Shown one piece after another: positions 24,687-36,758 of a stretch of 64,000 nucleotides of DNA. A program made the translations under genes and the position numbers. The stretch comes from Saccharum officinarum (Eukaryota > Streptophyta > Magnoliopsida > Poales > Poaceae). The stretch covers positions 109,737,860 through 109,801,859 of the forward strand of contig CM036160.1 in assembly GCA_020631735.1 (NCBI GenBank), given 5' to 3'. The notes beneath the pieces are model-generated. The model searched no databases, was not told the origin of the DNA, and was given only the letters and a program-made list of their open reading frames with translations. Numbering within the stretch: position 1 is the stretch's first letter; every line of letters starts with the position of its first letter.

Positions 24687-24914
24687 ACTCCCTCCGTCCC
24701 TAAATATCTGTCGTTTTTCTTCTCGAAAAACAACTTTGACTGAATATATATTAAAAAATATTAATATTTATGATACATAATTAGTATCATTGGAAAGATC
24801 TTTAAATATAGTTTTTTAATAAATTTATTGGAAGATACAAATGTTGCACGTATTTTCTACAAATCGAGTTAAACTTGGAAAACGTACACCAACAACGACA
24901 GATATTTAGGAGAG
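24687..24914. mobile_element. Stowaway MITE
   Basis: The left end CTCCCTCCGTCCCTAAATAT and right end ATATTTAGGAGAG are inverted repeats, with a TA dinucleotide on each side (24685-24686 and 24915-24916). Length about 228 bp, AT-rich interior: a standard Tc1/mariner-related Stowaway MITE. Confidence 0.88.
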
Positions 24915-24916
24915 TA

Positions 24917-26726
24917 GAACTCAATCAGCAAACGAGGTCCTCCCTACCCTGGTGGTCTGGCCAGCTGGTCGTGCCTGAGGAATGAACTGAGTTGCAGTTT
25001 TTCTGGCTATTCCTATACCTATTTTCTGGTTTTCATTTTTGTTTCAGAAGAAGAGAGCTAAGAACTCGCAGGTTTGCAGAGTAGCACTTTTGCGTGTGCC
25101 ATGTTCGTTGGGCCCTGTAGAAGCTTTAGGCCCATTTCGGCCCATGGACTGGTTGGAGTTGGAGATACCGACACCGGTCATCCCCCTCATGTTCTGTGGA
25201 CATCTAACCGAGCCCAAAAATTCCTCCCTTAACATGTTCAAAGTACGAGTATTCAGAGTACAGATTACACAACTAGGGCGGTTTTCATTTGCGTGAATAG
25301 CACGACCAATATGGACAAGGAGAGGCAAATGCAACACTCTTTAGCATCTACTCCACTTACTAGTAAATCAAGATGACAAAGACAAAGCAACTTTGAATTG
25401 TTGTGGCGCTCAGACTTTGCAACATTTACAGGACCATAACGTGGTTTTCATTCAGATGTTCGTCTCATGGACCAGGAAGCCGTATCACCTTCAGCCTGCC
25501 AGCTCCACCCTCCCAAATGCTCGTCCTGTTCGGCTGTTCCTCTCCTGCAAGATATGATCATAGACTAATGAAATTCAACAACTATCCTCCCAAAGTAGAC
25601 AGTTCAACCAGCTTAAAACTATAAGATTCAATGGGCGTTGTTTCAAAATTCAAACTGATGCTGCCATGCAAGCAGGGTTACATGCAAATCAACATAGAAT
25701 GTAGCTAAATCATGGAACACTGTTTACACCAGATCTTACTCATTATGCTCTAGTATCGATTCATAAACAAATAGGAACTTCACATCATTCACATTTATGA
25801 ATATAATAATCCACACATTCACTTTTCGTAATTGCTGACAGATAGGAGCAAGCGATAACTCACTGAAAATACCCAGCGGCACCAATCTAGATATACCAGG
25901 TACTTTGCATAATTACAAGGGCACCATATCAAAAATTGCTATAGGAACTTTCTGTTCGGATGCAGTACAGATACCTACAGTTTTCCTCTTTCTGTCAGAT
26001 ACCCACCCACTCTTTTTTGTTGGTAATTTACCACCAAATCTTCTTCCCGTGTTTATACACTAAGTGCAATTTATTATCTGAAAACTGGAAACTAGGAGAC
26101 TTTCAAACTTCAAGACGGCTACCAAATTGAAATAATGTGTGGGTTTTCAAAGTACAAAAGTATTTGCAGTAAAACAATAGTACAGGTTGTCAACTGAACT
26201 CTCCTCTTGTCTGATACACGAACATGATCAATTTTCAGAATTGAGAAACTGGGATTTCAGTATTCAATGAAAAACCCTGCCAACGAGGGAAAGGGCAATG
26301 AGGGACCCATACCATTAACATAAATGGAATCTGTGTTCAGATGAGATATAACTCATACTACCATGTACGTATAATACGTCTCAAACTTTGATTTTAGTTG
26401 CAGCACTGGACTCAGAAAAGTTAACATGTGCAGCAGTCTGCAGGAGCAGTAACTTCATTACATATATTTTTCATTAACTTACAATATGATGCACTTTATT
26501 GGTGATAATCAGAATGAGAGATTGCTCACAAGTCACAAGGCAAACCAAGCATAAATAGGCAAAATATTGCCACATAGGTTTGTACTACATATTCGGAAGT
26601 AGGTTTGCACTACATATATGTTTGAAAAATATTTTGCTGCATCAAGATTTGATGACACACCCTAAAAAAGGAGGCAATATTCAGACGTAGTCACTAAAGT
26701 CCAAAAATAGACCAGTTAGTTCATAC
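24917..26726. other. Probable 3' UTR intron/exon and intergenic DNA of the DUF1195-type gene
   Basis: No coding region recognised. GTATGA directly after the stop codon of the DUF1195-type gene (minus strand) would be a good donor for a 3'-UTR intron, so part of this stretch may be transcribed. Otherwise AT-rich with no repeat I can name. Confidence 0.4.
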
Positions 26727-27691
26727 CTAATTCTTATTCCACGATTGCTCAACCTCAGGCCTATGGATTGACATGCGAGCAATCTCAGATATAGCCGCAT
26801 CAGTAGCAAGCGTATCATCACCAGCAAGCTCCTCATATGCGGCCTCAAATGCTTCTTGCCAGAACCGTGGAAGCCGTACATGATTATCCGTGCGTGTGTA
26901 CACATCCCACATCCGGCGCACTAGCTTTTCCCTTTGCTCCATCTCCTGTTCAACACACGGTTAGGCAAATTTCAGTCTTGTCTTCACAGCCCAAGAGCAT
27001 GAGTGCATGACAAAAGAGATGTTTGTCTAGTCTAGCTGAAACAATTTAACCACCTTGCAACCAATGGAGAATTAAGCTCATGTAAATGTAGCTGTTTGTT
27101 AACAGTTTAACACAGTGCCAATCGTCCTGAAATTGAGAAATACTGTAAGGGCAGATGAGCTCAGTGCTAACCTGACAATTACATCCCACTTTTTCCTGAC
27201 TAGATTTATCTTGTAAACAATCACCCATTTAATCTACACTGTAAATCTAGAACTACAAGTAAACACACCATCTACTTTCCTTTCCCTTTTGTAATGACAC
27301 AAAGCTCTTGTCACCATTTATATTTTACACATTGGAAGTTATGAAGAGGATGAACAACCAAAGTAAGCGGCGAGATCTAGGAGAGAAAGCAAGGGAATGG
27401 ATTGATGAGCCGTACGAGGGGATCGAGATCGTCGATAAGCGGATCGCTCACGTCCCCGAACGTGGCGGCGAGCTCCCCGGAGGACAAGCGCAGCGTGACG
27501 GAGGCGGCGAACATGGACCAGAGCGCGAGGAGCGCGATGGCGGCGAGGGCCCACGCCTTGTACCTACCCTTCCCGAACAGCGCCGCCTCGCCGGAAGAGA
27601 CGGGAATCGAGATCTTGGTCGCCGACGCCGGCGTGGGGGAGTGTAGGCCATGGTGGTGGTGATTGTGTTCGGCGACATTGACAGGCTTCAT
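26727..27691 (-). CDS. Small single-pass membrane protein, DUF1195-type, two exons
   Basis: Minus-strand exons 27691-27416 and 26945-26727 give 164 codons plus stop with a phase-0 GT-AG intron. A histidine run (HNHHHH, residues 9-14) is followed by a hydrophobic helix at about residues 47-66 (WALAAIALLALWSMFAASVT) and a soluble acidic C-terminal part with MWDVYTR and RFWQEAFEAAYEEL. This layout resembles the plant-specific DUF1195 family, whose function is unknown; the assignment is from memory and unverified. The start is the only ATG upstream of the helix. The protein is likely inserted with its C-terminal domain on one side of an endomembrane. Short sequence, but both exons show monocot codon bias and clean splice sites. 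Confidence 0.8.
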
Positions 27692-27699
27692 GGCTCCAG

Positions 27700-28580
27700 C
27701 CTCCGGGGACGCTGTTGGAATCCACCGACGAGAGTGCGGTAGGGAGTGGAGACTGGAGACTAGTACTACTAGTGAGGAGCAGTGAGAGTGTGGTATCTAC
27801 CGAGGCTGACAGCGGGCCCGAGTTATTCCCCCCTGCTCAAACGGATTTACGTTGTGTTTGATTTCATGAGGACAAAAAGATATGACGACGGGTCGGAAGT
27901 AGTGAGAGTGTACCGAGGCTGACAGTGGGCCTGAGTTATTTTTTTCCCTGCTCAAACAGACTTATGGTCTTTTTTTACAACACAAACGGATTTATGTTGT
28001 GTCTGATTTTTGGGGAAAAAAAATTCCGTGGACACCGTATCTATCCCGGCTCCGTGTATACCGTGGCTCGATGGTTGACACCTGTGCATCCAGACTCCGT
28101 GTATCCACTAGCAATACAGATACGTATTATAAAAAAAAAGGCACCAGCTGCGTGTGTGTATATTATTTTACACAAGCTAGCTAATCTTCTACGGGAGCAT
28201 GCGTGGACGTGAGTTGCGGTTAGCCATGCATGTACTGGTGGTACAATACGTGTATGTATGAATACACGGCACCTTTCTTTGTTTGCCCTGCATACAAAAG
28301 CGATGAAATGACCGGTATGTGTTCTTCCAGAAGCTTCTTGAGGGAAGCGGAGGTCTGTGTGCTGCTTCGTTAGTTATTCGATGATGTCCGGCCGTTGAGG
28401 GAATAGAAGGGGCCGGTATGGCGGCGAGACACAGACGCGCTTGATGAAGAGGGTAAGCTGGGGCGGTGGCCAGCGGTTCTCAGCCGTCGGCCGGCGGCTT
28501 GGGTCGAGGCGTTGAGAAGGGCCCCTGGTTAATGTTTGTGGCCAACGACGATGAGCTTCTCAACTCGAAAATGGACTTGC
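27700..28580. other. DUF1195-type gene promoter side, with local duplication
   Basis: The first 80 bp are probably the 5' UTR. A diverged tandem repeat follows: 27782-27864 and 27902-28005 share GTGAGAGTG, ACCGAGGCTGACAG, GAGTTATT, CTGCTCAAAC and GGATTTAyGTTGTGT. The second copy has extra T-rich insertions. No coding sequence is visible. Confidence 0.6.
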
Positions 28581-29002
28581 AAGGCTATCCGCACTCATAG
28601 ACCTTTATACGTCCCAGTCAGCAAGATTCTCTTCTCTATACTTAATTCTTCCGTACTCATTCATCCTCTATATCATTCTCTATTCACTATGGGACTCACT
28701 TGTCACTTTATCTAAATATATCCATGTGTGATCTAGTTTTGAAGGATTTATTGAGACGAATTTAATGGTGCAATCAAAATTTAATTTGGATTTTTTGTTT
28801 GTGAGTTATAGCATTTTTTCTTTTGTTTAGCTAGTGGGGTCCGCCACTGCCCACTATAGAGTAAGCACTGTACCACTCTAAATATAGAGTGCGAGAAAGG
28901 ATAGAGTATCATTTTAGAGTACCCAGTGCAACAGTTTTTACTCTATATTCGTATTCTAAAGCTTTAGAGTATCCTTTAGAGTACCCACTACGGGTAGTCT
29001 TT
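28581..29002. mobile_element. MITE related to the one in pectinesterase intron 3
   Basis: The left end AAGGCTATCCGCACTC and right end CGGGTAGTCTT are imperfect inverted repeats. The body (28600-28845) is the reverse complement of 21262-21520, including TATCTAAATATATCCATGT and TTTATTGAGACGAATTTAAT. No target duplication was clear. Confidence 0.62.
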
Positions 29003-29193
29003 ATTAGCTCAATTGGTTGCTCTAGGTTTGGCACTGGAGGGAAGTTCGCGAGGAAGGGAAGATTAACAGGCGGTTCGTGTGAGATCTAGTGATCTACTAG
29101 GGGGCGTGAGATTTAGCAACGGGACGACGAGCAACCGAGACGTGGTGAGCGATATCCGGAAGCCTCTGGATATCCCTAGTTGCTTGATTATGT

Positions 29194-29317
29194 CCCTGTT
29201 CGCTTGTTTTATAATCCGTATTTTCCAGCTTGTTTTTTCAGTCAGAACATTATTTTTCTCTTCCAACAAATTAGTACACAGTACTTTCAGTTGTGACTTT
29301 TCAGCGAAGCGAACAGG
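29194..29317. mobile_element. Short MITE with CCTGTTCGCTT ends
   Basis: CCCTGTTCGCTTG at the left and AAGCGAACAGG at the right are inverted, about 124 bp apart. This terminus is common in grass genomes and usually assigned to hAT-type MITEs. I could not confirm an 8-bp target duplication. Confidence 0.5.
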
Positions 29318-30569
29318 CTCTATATCATGAGGTGAACGGCCCGATGTAATTGAATACATGAATCGACGGTCAGAAATTCGGGGCGACGTGGCCCAATCCC
29401 GGCTCGGGAATTGTCCGCCGGTTTCGTCACGTAGAGATCCGCTCCGCTTGGCTCGTGCGTGTCTCCGCTCCGCTTCGTGTCGTCGTGGGCCATGGGCGAG
29501 ACACGGCTCGGCTCGGCTTGATTGAAGCACGGTCTAGATTCTTTTAATCGACATGCATCCAGCATCCACGTTAGGTATGCACGGCCGCACAGTGCATACA
29601 GTCTCCGTGTAATTTTTTTCCCCATTTTTGAGCACAAAAGGATATGACGGTTGGTACCGGATGATCGATCCTATATATGTGCGTTCGAACGAAGGGGATT
29701 ATGTGCCTCTTTGGCACAGTTCCGTGAGCGTGGGCTCCTCCATTCGAGCCGGAGCTCAACGCCGAAGCCACAAATCGTGGTTTCACGTTCATACCAAACG
29801 GTTTATTAGAATGAGTCATTTGATGTCTTTTTTCTTGAAAAAAACAAATAGTAGCCAAAGCTGTTTTTCTGGCTCCTCTAAACAGCTCCAGCTCCTCAGA
29901 AGGAGTCTTTCAAGAGTAGCACCGTCAAACAAGACTTAAGGTATCAAGTAGGCAAAATACTGATGTGGCACTGGAATTTAGAATTTATAAGGAAGAGATA
30001 TAACAAACTTGTATCTTATAAAAAAAATCATTTCTACACGCTAGAATAAGCTATGATAAGTAGATGATATGAGAGAAAAGACGGATTTGGATGAAAATTT
30101 TATTCGTAGAAACTATCCACTGAAAACACACCCTAAGCCTAGGTACATAATTCGGTACTTGAGCATAAAAGCATTTGTAAATTGTATGTGAAGACAGTGG
30201 CAAGCTATGCAATGAGAATATCAAATTAAAGAGTTTAGCTGTTGCAAATTTTCTATTCCTTACCATAATTAAATGCTAATAAAAAAAGAGTAGTAGAGTG
30301 TGGCCAGTCATTCCGTACTGTTTTTTTAAGACTACCACTCTGACAAATAGTGGAGTGGACGGAACACGTTAAGTAATCGACCTATCCACTGCACTCTAAT
30401 TGGTCCATTATCTCATGATTCCATTTACAGTTCAAGATGAGTGCTCATTTTAATCTCACCTAGTCAGTTACACCACTCATTAGACCAAACTAAATAAATA
30501 CAGAGAAGGAGGAAGGCCAATGTTCCTTCCACAGACCTCACCCTTTTCGCTTGACGTAGCAGGGACTAT
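29318..30569. other. Intergenic DNA, nothing recognised
   Basis: Several short open frames occur but none shows a domain or matches its neighbours in codon use. No repeat family could be named. Confidence 0.4.
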
Positions 30570-30634
30570 TTAGGGCCTGTTTAGTTCCCAAAATTTTTAG
30601 CCTAAAAGCAAAAAAAAAATTTGCGTTTTCGCAA

Positions 30635-31990
30635 TTGGGAACTAAACAGGCCCCAAAAATTTCGGGCCGAATTTTTTTGCGAAATTGGGCTGCTCGGGTG
30701 TTGGGTTGCGTGTCCCTCCACACCCGCAGCCGATCGTATATCCGCGTCGCAGCAGCCAACCCTATCCTCTCCATCGCCAGTTGCACCATTCAGCACTCGC
30801 CCAACCCTAGCCGCCCCGCTCTCGTCCTCTCCATCGCATCGTCGCCGCTCTCGACCTCTCCATCCTGGCGCCGGCGCACTCGCTCCATTCCACCGTCACT
30901 GCCCAGAACCACGGCCTCCCCCCTCCAGACCTACGCCGCTGTCGTCCAGATCAACGAGTTCCTGCGCGCGGTCGTCGATGGCAGGCCAAGGCGCGACTTC
31001 AATGGCGACCACGACGCATATGGCAACGCCGACGCCGGCCTTGGCAACGACGGGCGCACCGTGGATTTCTTCGCGGCTGCGGGCGCGACCGGCGTCTACA
31101 CCGAGGGTGCAAGTTCGAGCAGGTTCAACTCTGGCGGGGGGCATGACAGCTACCAGAACCCCCAACTGCAGTTTAACCACCTTGACCTCAACGCCGGCGA
31201 GCCCTGGAGCAAAGTTCAGGCATACGCCGCCCACCTTCGCGGAGAGGAGGAGGTGTTGCCGCCTCCCGTTCAGGCACTGTTCGCCTAAACGGTTGTTTAG
31301 TCCGTTTAAACACCGTTTAAACGATAAATAGAAGTCAGTCGTTTTGTTTAGGCCCTAAACGCTGAATTAAACGGTTGGACCGTTTAAACCGTTCAATCCC
31401 GTCTAAACGGTCTAAACAAAATCAGATTAAACGTGATTAAATGAGCTAAACAACCATTTAATTCATAATTAAGTGAATTAAAGGACTACATCTATCACAA
31501 TCAACATGAAACTAATTAACATTGTAATTATATGAAGTGTTGTGAGATTTAGATTTCTTTCAACATGATTATTTGGTAGAGTATTTGATTTTTACATGTG
31601 TAAATATGTATGGGTTCTAGCAAATTTTATTTTTACCTACATAAATATGTATATTTTATTGTTATTGTACAAAACCGTTTAGGCCGTTTAACTCCGTTTA
31701 AACACCGTTTAAATGGTCTAAACGCTAAACAAAGGGTGACCGACTGTTTACCGTTTAGTATTTAGGAAAACATTGCGTTCAGGTACCGAGGGGTGGCGTC
31801 GCTCGCAGCCTCAGCTTCCGGCCGCCTCGGGCCGTCAGCATCGAAGAAGGCTCAAGTGGTACTACATTCGTTGAAGGAGGCATCGTCCCTCCTCTGCCTC
31901 GTCCTAGGAGGGGTGCATCAGCAGGGACAAGCCGTCGAAGGGGGCGCACCCAGCGTCAAGCGGGCCGGGGCCAGCCTTTCACGGCGACAA
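30635..31990 (+). pseudogene. First-gene N-terminal part of the Harbinger element, split by a MITE
   Basis: An open frame runs from about 30635 to 31274. After the hAT MITE the same kind of proline/arginine-rich coding-like sequence continues at 31784 in another frame. It ends near GAGGCATGGTACAAATCC (about 32022-32039). I recognise no domain. Given its place before the Myb-like region it is either the 5' exon of the transposon's DNA-binding protein gene or a captured host fragment. Confidence 0.4.
31275..31775. mobile_element. hAT-type MITE nested in the Harbinger element
   Basis: The 8-bp sequence CGTTCAGG is repeated exactly on both sides (31267-31274 and 31776-31783), the signature of hAT transposons. 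The ends CACTGTTCGCCTAAAC and (reverse) CAATGTTTTCCTAAATAC are imperfect inverted repeats. The interior is AT-rich with many copies of CGTTTAAAC and related forms. It interrupts an open frame of the host transposon. Confidence 0.88.
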
Positions 31991-32399
31991 CTTCGACGAA
32001 GGCGTTGATGTCCGAGACGCCGGAGGCATGGTACAAATCCGACCCCTCTGCCTTATTAAATAGTTAGCTTGCTTGCTTTGTTTATGAATTAGTCATGTCT
32101 TGATGCGTATGTGATACAAGAATTAGTCATGTCTTGGTGTGTATGTGATACAAGAAACTTTGTTTGATGAAGTGTCTAGGATCCCTTTTGTTCTAGAAAC
32201 TAATAAGTGTTTGATTCATTTAGAAATGCATTTGTCTAACTTTTTGGATGTGGTAAATGAAGTGTTTAGGGCAACTTTATACATGCTTTGTTTACGAACT
32301 ATTCTGAAGTGTCTAGGATCCTTTTTGTTCCATAATCCCTGTTGTTCCTCGACATCATTTAGGTTACGAAGCATAAAGCTGACTGGACAGCAGACAACA

Positions 32400-33414
32400 C
32401 AACGAGTTTTTGTGAGTGCTGGTTGCATGCAATGCAAATTGGGAACGTGCAGCATGGAGCTATGTAAACCAAACATGGGTGGAAGGACCTCTCTAATGGG
32501 TACCTAGCAGCAACAGGTTTGAAGCATGACAAAGACCAGCTTCAAGGCAGGCTGAGGCAGCTAAGGACCCAATGAATGTTTTGTAACACGCTACACAAGG
32601 CTAGTGGTTTGGGCTAGGATGAAGAGGGGGGCTTTGCCCCACGGTTTCAGTTCAAAAAAAAGAGGAAAATGTTACAGCAACAGACTAATGGTGGAAAGAT
32701 CATACAAATGTTACAGGTTTATTTGTGTATTTCAGTTTACAGTGATTCTAATGACACTTTTTTTTGGGACGGAGAGAGTATTGCTTATCAACTTAACTCA
32801 ATTTATATGGACAGTCAGATTTGATGAAGTTCTGCATCAATGGTTATCCTGTGTACTTAGAGTTGATGGATCAAATGTTTGAAGGACACACTATTGATGG
32901 GTCCACCGCTTATCATCCTTCTGCAAGTGAACCTGTTAACTTGGATGAGGACAACTCAGATGACCAAGTAGGTGAGGAGGATGACCAGGTGACCCCCATG
33001 AGCATTGGTAACAAGAGAGCAAGTAGCACCAGCACTATTGCATCCAGCCCTAGCGGGAGATCCACCAGCAGCAAGAGATCCAAGAGTCCGGCAGTGAGGG
33101 CAATGACTAGTCAGATGACCACACACAGTGAACTTTCCTTGCAAAAGTTTGCTTTCATGAGGGAGGCACATGAGCATAGGATAAAAATGCATGAAAGGCT
33201 ACTGTCATGCCCAACCTTGAAGATCAACGAGGTCACCAGGATAGCTCAAGAAATGGGCATTTCAGCAGACACCCCAACACTGTGGGATGGGTTGCACAAC
33301 CTTGTCCATGATGAGGTTGATATGGATTTCTTCCTTGCCACAAAGGGTGATGTAGAGAGGATGTGCATCATCGAGAGGGCAACACAGGAGCCTCCTCTAC
33401 GGGTGGACAACTAA
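32400..33414 (+). pseudogene. Myb/SANT-like protein gene of the Harbinger element
   Basis: From about 32440 to 32720 a Myb/SANT-like domain can be followed across frame changes and stops (TGLKHDKDQLQ-like, then LRQLRT, then ASGLG-like text). The last exon is intact from 32821 to 33414 (197 codons), containing an acidic stretch, a Ser/Lys-rich nuclear-localisation type segment (SSKRSKSP) and a C-terminal helix region. In PIF/Harbinger elements this protein recruits the transposase to the transposon ends. The upstream breaks make it a pseudogene. Confidence 0.68.
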
Positions 33415-33650
33415 ACCCTTGAAATTGTGTTAGTCTTTTGCATGTAGTAATGGGGCACTTCTAGTACTGCAGTTCTACCAGGCTGTGTGTTTGAACTATG
33501 ACTAGCTTATTTGTGTATTTGAACTATGTCTGTTTTATTGTATAATTTGAACATCTGTGTTGTAGTGATGTCAGTTTGAAGTATGGTGGCGGTTTGAACT
33601 ATGTGGTGCATGTGTGGGAATGTGTGGTTGTTACCTTTTGTGCAGGTAGT

Positions 33651-33907
33651 TGTAACGCCCCAGAGTCCAAACGGCTCAGATCCACTCTGCACGCTGAATG
33701 AACCACACCTACCACCATCCCACTTACGCTTTCGTCCTCGCTTCGCGTAAAAGGATTAACTCGGAGATGGTGAGATGGACTCTAGAAGCCTTATATGTTG
33801 GTCTATCCTACACTAAACAACCAAGGTGGGACTAAACTCTCCACAATATCTCATAACATTCATATGGGCCACTATGGGCCAAATTCCAAATTGGGTCGGG
33901 TGTGACA
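33651..33907. mobile_element. Short solo LTR (TRIM/SMART-like) nested in the Harbinger element
   Basis: A 257-bp sequence starting TGTAACGCCCCAGAGTCC and ending GGGTCGGGTGTGACA is bounded by the perfect 5-bp duplication GTAGT (33646-33650 and 33908-33912). TG...CA ends and a 5-bp duplication fit a solo LTR. The short length points to a terminal-repeat retrotransposon in miniature. It lies between the two transposon genes. Confidence 0.82.
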
Positions 33908-33956
33908 GTAGTGATTGTTGACTAACTTAATTCTTTTGTCTGATAATGGTAGCCTC

Positions 33957-35240
33957 ATGATGCTATAGCACGACATCAGCTGTTGTTGCAGATGCTTGAT
34001 GAAGAGGAAGAAGAGATGATGGATGATGATGATGATGGGTTCATCTTTGGTATGTACCGGTATGCTTTGCACATTAGTATATGAATAGGGCTGAGTATAG
34101 GCAACCAAAAGTAACTGGATTTGAATGGGTTCAGGACAAACTTGCAAGTAATAACCAATGTTATAACATGTTTAGGATGAACCCAAGTATGTTCTATAGC
34201 CTCCATGATCTGTTGGTGGACAAATATGACCTCAAATCTAGTTCGAAGTCATCATCTATTGAGGCTCTAGAGTTGTTTCTTTGGATGGTTGGGGCACCAT
34301 AGTCTGTTAGGCAGGCTGAGGACATGTTTGAGAGGTCATTAGGGGCTGTCTCTAACCTATTTAACAAAGTTCTGAAGTGTATGGTCAAGCTTGTTGCTGA
34401 CAACATTAAGCCAGTGGACCCACAGTTCACAACTATGCATGATAGACTGAGAAGTTCTAGGTTCTATCCCTTCTTCAAGGACTGCATAGGAGCTATAGAT
34501 GGGACTCATGTTCCATGTGTGGTGCCAAGTGACAAGTTTATGCACTACTTGTGCCGCAATAACATTAGTACACAAAATGTCATGGCTTGTTGTGACTTCG
34601 ACATGAGGTTTACATTTGTTCTTGCTAGTTGGCCTGGGTCTGTTCATGATATGAGAGTGTTCAATGATGCAACAACAACATACAACCATGCCTTTCCACT
34701 CCCACTAGCAGGTACATAATTTTCTAGGAGTACAATACACTTGTTGCTTTATGTTTAAGTATCTGGGCCTAAGATAATTTTTGCTGATGTAGGAAAATAC
34801 TATCTAGTGGACTCCGGGTTCCCTAACAAGATGGGTTACCTTGCTCCTTCAAGGGATCCAAGTACCGTATGTAGGAGTTCAGAGACGGCCCCGATCCAGA
34901 AGGTAAAGAGGAGATCTTCAATTATGCTCACTCTTCTCTTAGGAATGTTGTTGAGAGGTGTTTTGGAGTTTTGAAAATGAAGTTGCGGATCTTGCAAAAG
35001 ATCCCTAGTTATTCACCTCATAAGCAAAGCCAAATCATAGTTGCATGTTGTGGTGTACATAATTTCATGAGGAGCAGTGGCATAGTGGATAGACACTTTG
35101 CTAGGTGTGACCAAAATGAGAACTATGTGCCTCGGCAAGCATATGAGCATCAGCCTGAACCTGAGGTAGTCGATGATGAGTCAGACTTGATAAATGTATT
35201 CTGTGATTCAATTGCGTATGCTTTGGCGGATCGTTCTTAA
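33957..35240 (+). pseudogene. PIF/Harbinger DDE transposase, broken
   Basis: The DDE nuclease core is recognisable: first Asp in DCIGAIDGTHV (about 34475-34510), second in WPGSVHDMRVFND (about 34632-34670), Glu in VVERCFGVLK (about 34943-34975). A normal 81-bp intron (34712-34792, GT-AG) is retained. Breaks seen: a stop after the N-terminal leader (about 34079), TAG after FLWMVGAP (about 34302), and a frameshift near 34865-34880 separating the second Asp from the Glu. The C-terminus (34971-35240) is open. All three catalytic residues survive but no single frame covers them, so no functional enzyme is expected. Confidence 0.88.
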
Positions 35241-36544
35241 TAGTTTTGTGTCTTCGAGGACATGTATATTTTAATTCTTGCGATTTCTGTGAATGTTTGA
35301 GGACATGTACTTGAACTATAGTGTTGCTGTAAGTAGGTTGAGGACAATCTGTGGTTATAATATGCATGAATAATTGTTGTTTATGTTGCATGATAAGACG
35401 TGGATGAAAAATGCTGAATACAGCTGCTGTGTGCTTGTTGATGGAGGCCGGAATGCATGCATGCAGTTTGCATGCAAGCCATTTAATGCTGCCCAAACTG
35501 CATTAAAGGGGTTCTGCATCTGTTATGCAAAATTTTTGGCAACTAAACAACAAAACACCAAAAATTTTGGTGTCAGTTTTTTGGTGTGCTGCTGCCCCAT
35601 TTCGCGTTTTGGCGTTTTTGCAAAATTTTTGGGGAACTAAATAGGCCCTTAGAACTCGAAATAAGGCATAGCCGCATGATTGGAAAGTCGGTTACAACCG
35701 CGATTAGGAACATATGCTACATATACAGAGATCACAAGATTAGGTTAAACATGCACCAAGATCTGGACGATCAACATACTTCAATATGGGTTTTTTTTAA
35801 TTCGTACCAGTTTGCTATACTCAGGACACGCCATATACTCCCTGTTTGAACCTACTTTTACAACTAGATGGACCAAAATAGCACATGTTTTAAAAGATGC
35901 AAAAAAAAATTTAGTAGAAAAGCTACATAAATAGCATTAGTTCCCAGCTTATTATTTCCTAGTCACTTATTGCTCTGTAGTGGACACCTTGCATCTTCGT
36001 TTTAGCATGGTGTTTTGAAAGTTTTAGGTAGTCACTTATCACTTATTGTTGCGTAGTGGCACCGTGCATCTTCATTTCGCAAGGCTCCTCCAAGCCATAA
36101 TAAGCATATCAATAGCTCAAATTTTAGCTCCTCCTACCTCAGTATAAAGGTCTCTTCGGCATGCACGATTTTCAAACAAGAAAAATAGGAAAAACAAGAG
36201 ACTAGAATTGTAGAAATTTAAAGTGCACGAAAGTTTTCATTGTGGCCTTTGGATGCATCACATGAAAATATAAGAATTCCAAGAGAGAGATAGACATAAA
36301 GGAATGTTTCCATGAAGTCCACCTCATGCTAGTTTTCCTCCAACATTCCTAGAATTTCATATGTCCAATAATAATCCAAACGAAATTCATTGGGCTTAAT
36401 TATTTATCCCAAAGAGACATATATGAAAGAATTATTATTTTTTATTTCAAAGAAGGCCTTAGTCTATTCGAGCTTGACACACGAATTAAGATAGGCGTTA
36501 ATATGACTTTATTGCCCATCAAATATTGTGCCAAGTATATTGTA

Positions 36545-36758
36545 CTAGCTTCGTCCCTAAATAAGTCAATTTCTAAAATTATTCCAAGTCAATTTTTATA
36601 AGCTTACCGAATTTATCGAAAAGGACATGAAATATATTTTTATAATGTACTTATTTGATGTCATAGATATTCATACTCTTTCTTGTAAAGTTGGTCAAAC
36701 TTAAAAAAGTTTGATTTATGACAACTCTAGAAGTTAATTTATCTAGAGATGGAGGGAG
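36545..36758. mobile_element. Stowaway MITE
   Basis: The left end CTAGCTTCGTCCCTAAAT and right end CTAGAGATGGAGGGAG are inverted repeats of the Stowaway type, with TA on either side (36543-36544 and 36759-36760). About 214 bp, AT-rich. Confidence 0.8.

Larger units (their letters stand above)
30573..35648 (+). mobile_element. PIF/Harbinger DNA transposon (5.1 kb), decayed, with two nested insertions
   Basis: The ends GGGCCTGTTTAGTTCCC (left) and GGGGAACTAAATAGGCCC (right) are inverted repeats, and TTA stands on each side (30570-30572 and 35649-35651): the TWA target duplication of PIF/Harbinger. As usual for the superfamily it has two genes on one strand, a Myb/SANT-like protein gene (about 31.0-33.4 kb) and a DDE transposase gene (about 33.9-35.24 kb). 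Both carry frame breaks. A hAT MITE (31275-31775) and a short solo LTR (33651-33907) sit inside it. By content it is a former autonomous element, now probably immobile unless helped in trans. Confidence 0.93.

Noticed and set aside
32757..32779. Possible right end of a Stowaway MITE (GGGACGGAGAGAGTA)
   Set aside because: No matching left end was found nearby, so no element can be delimited.
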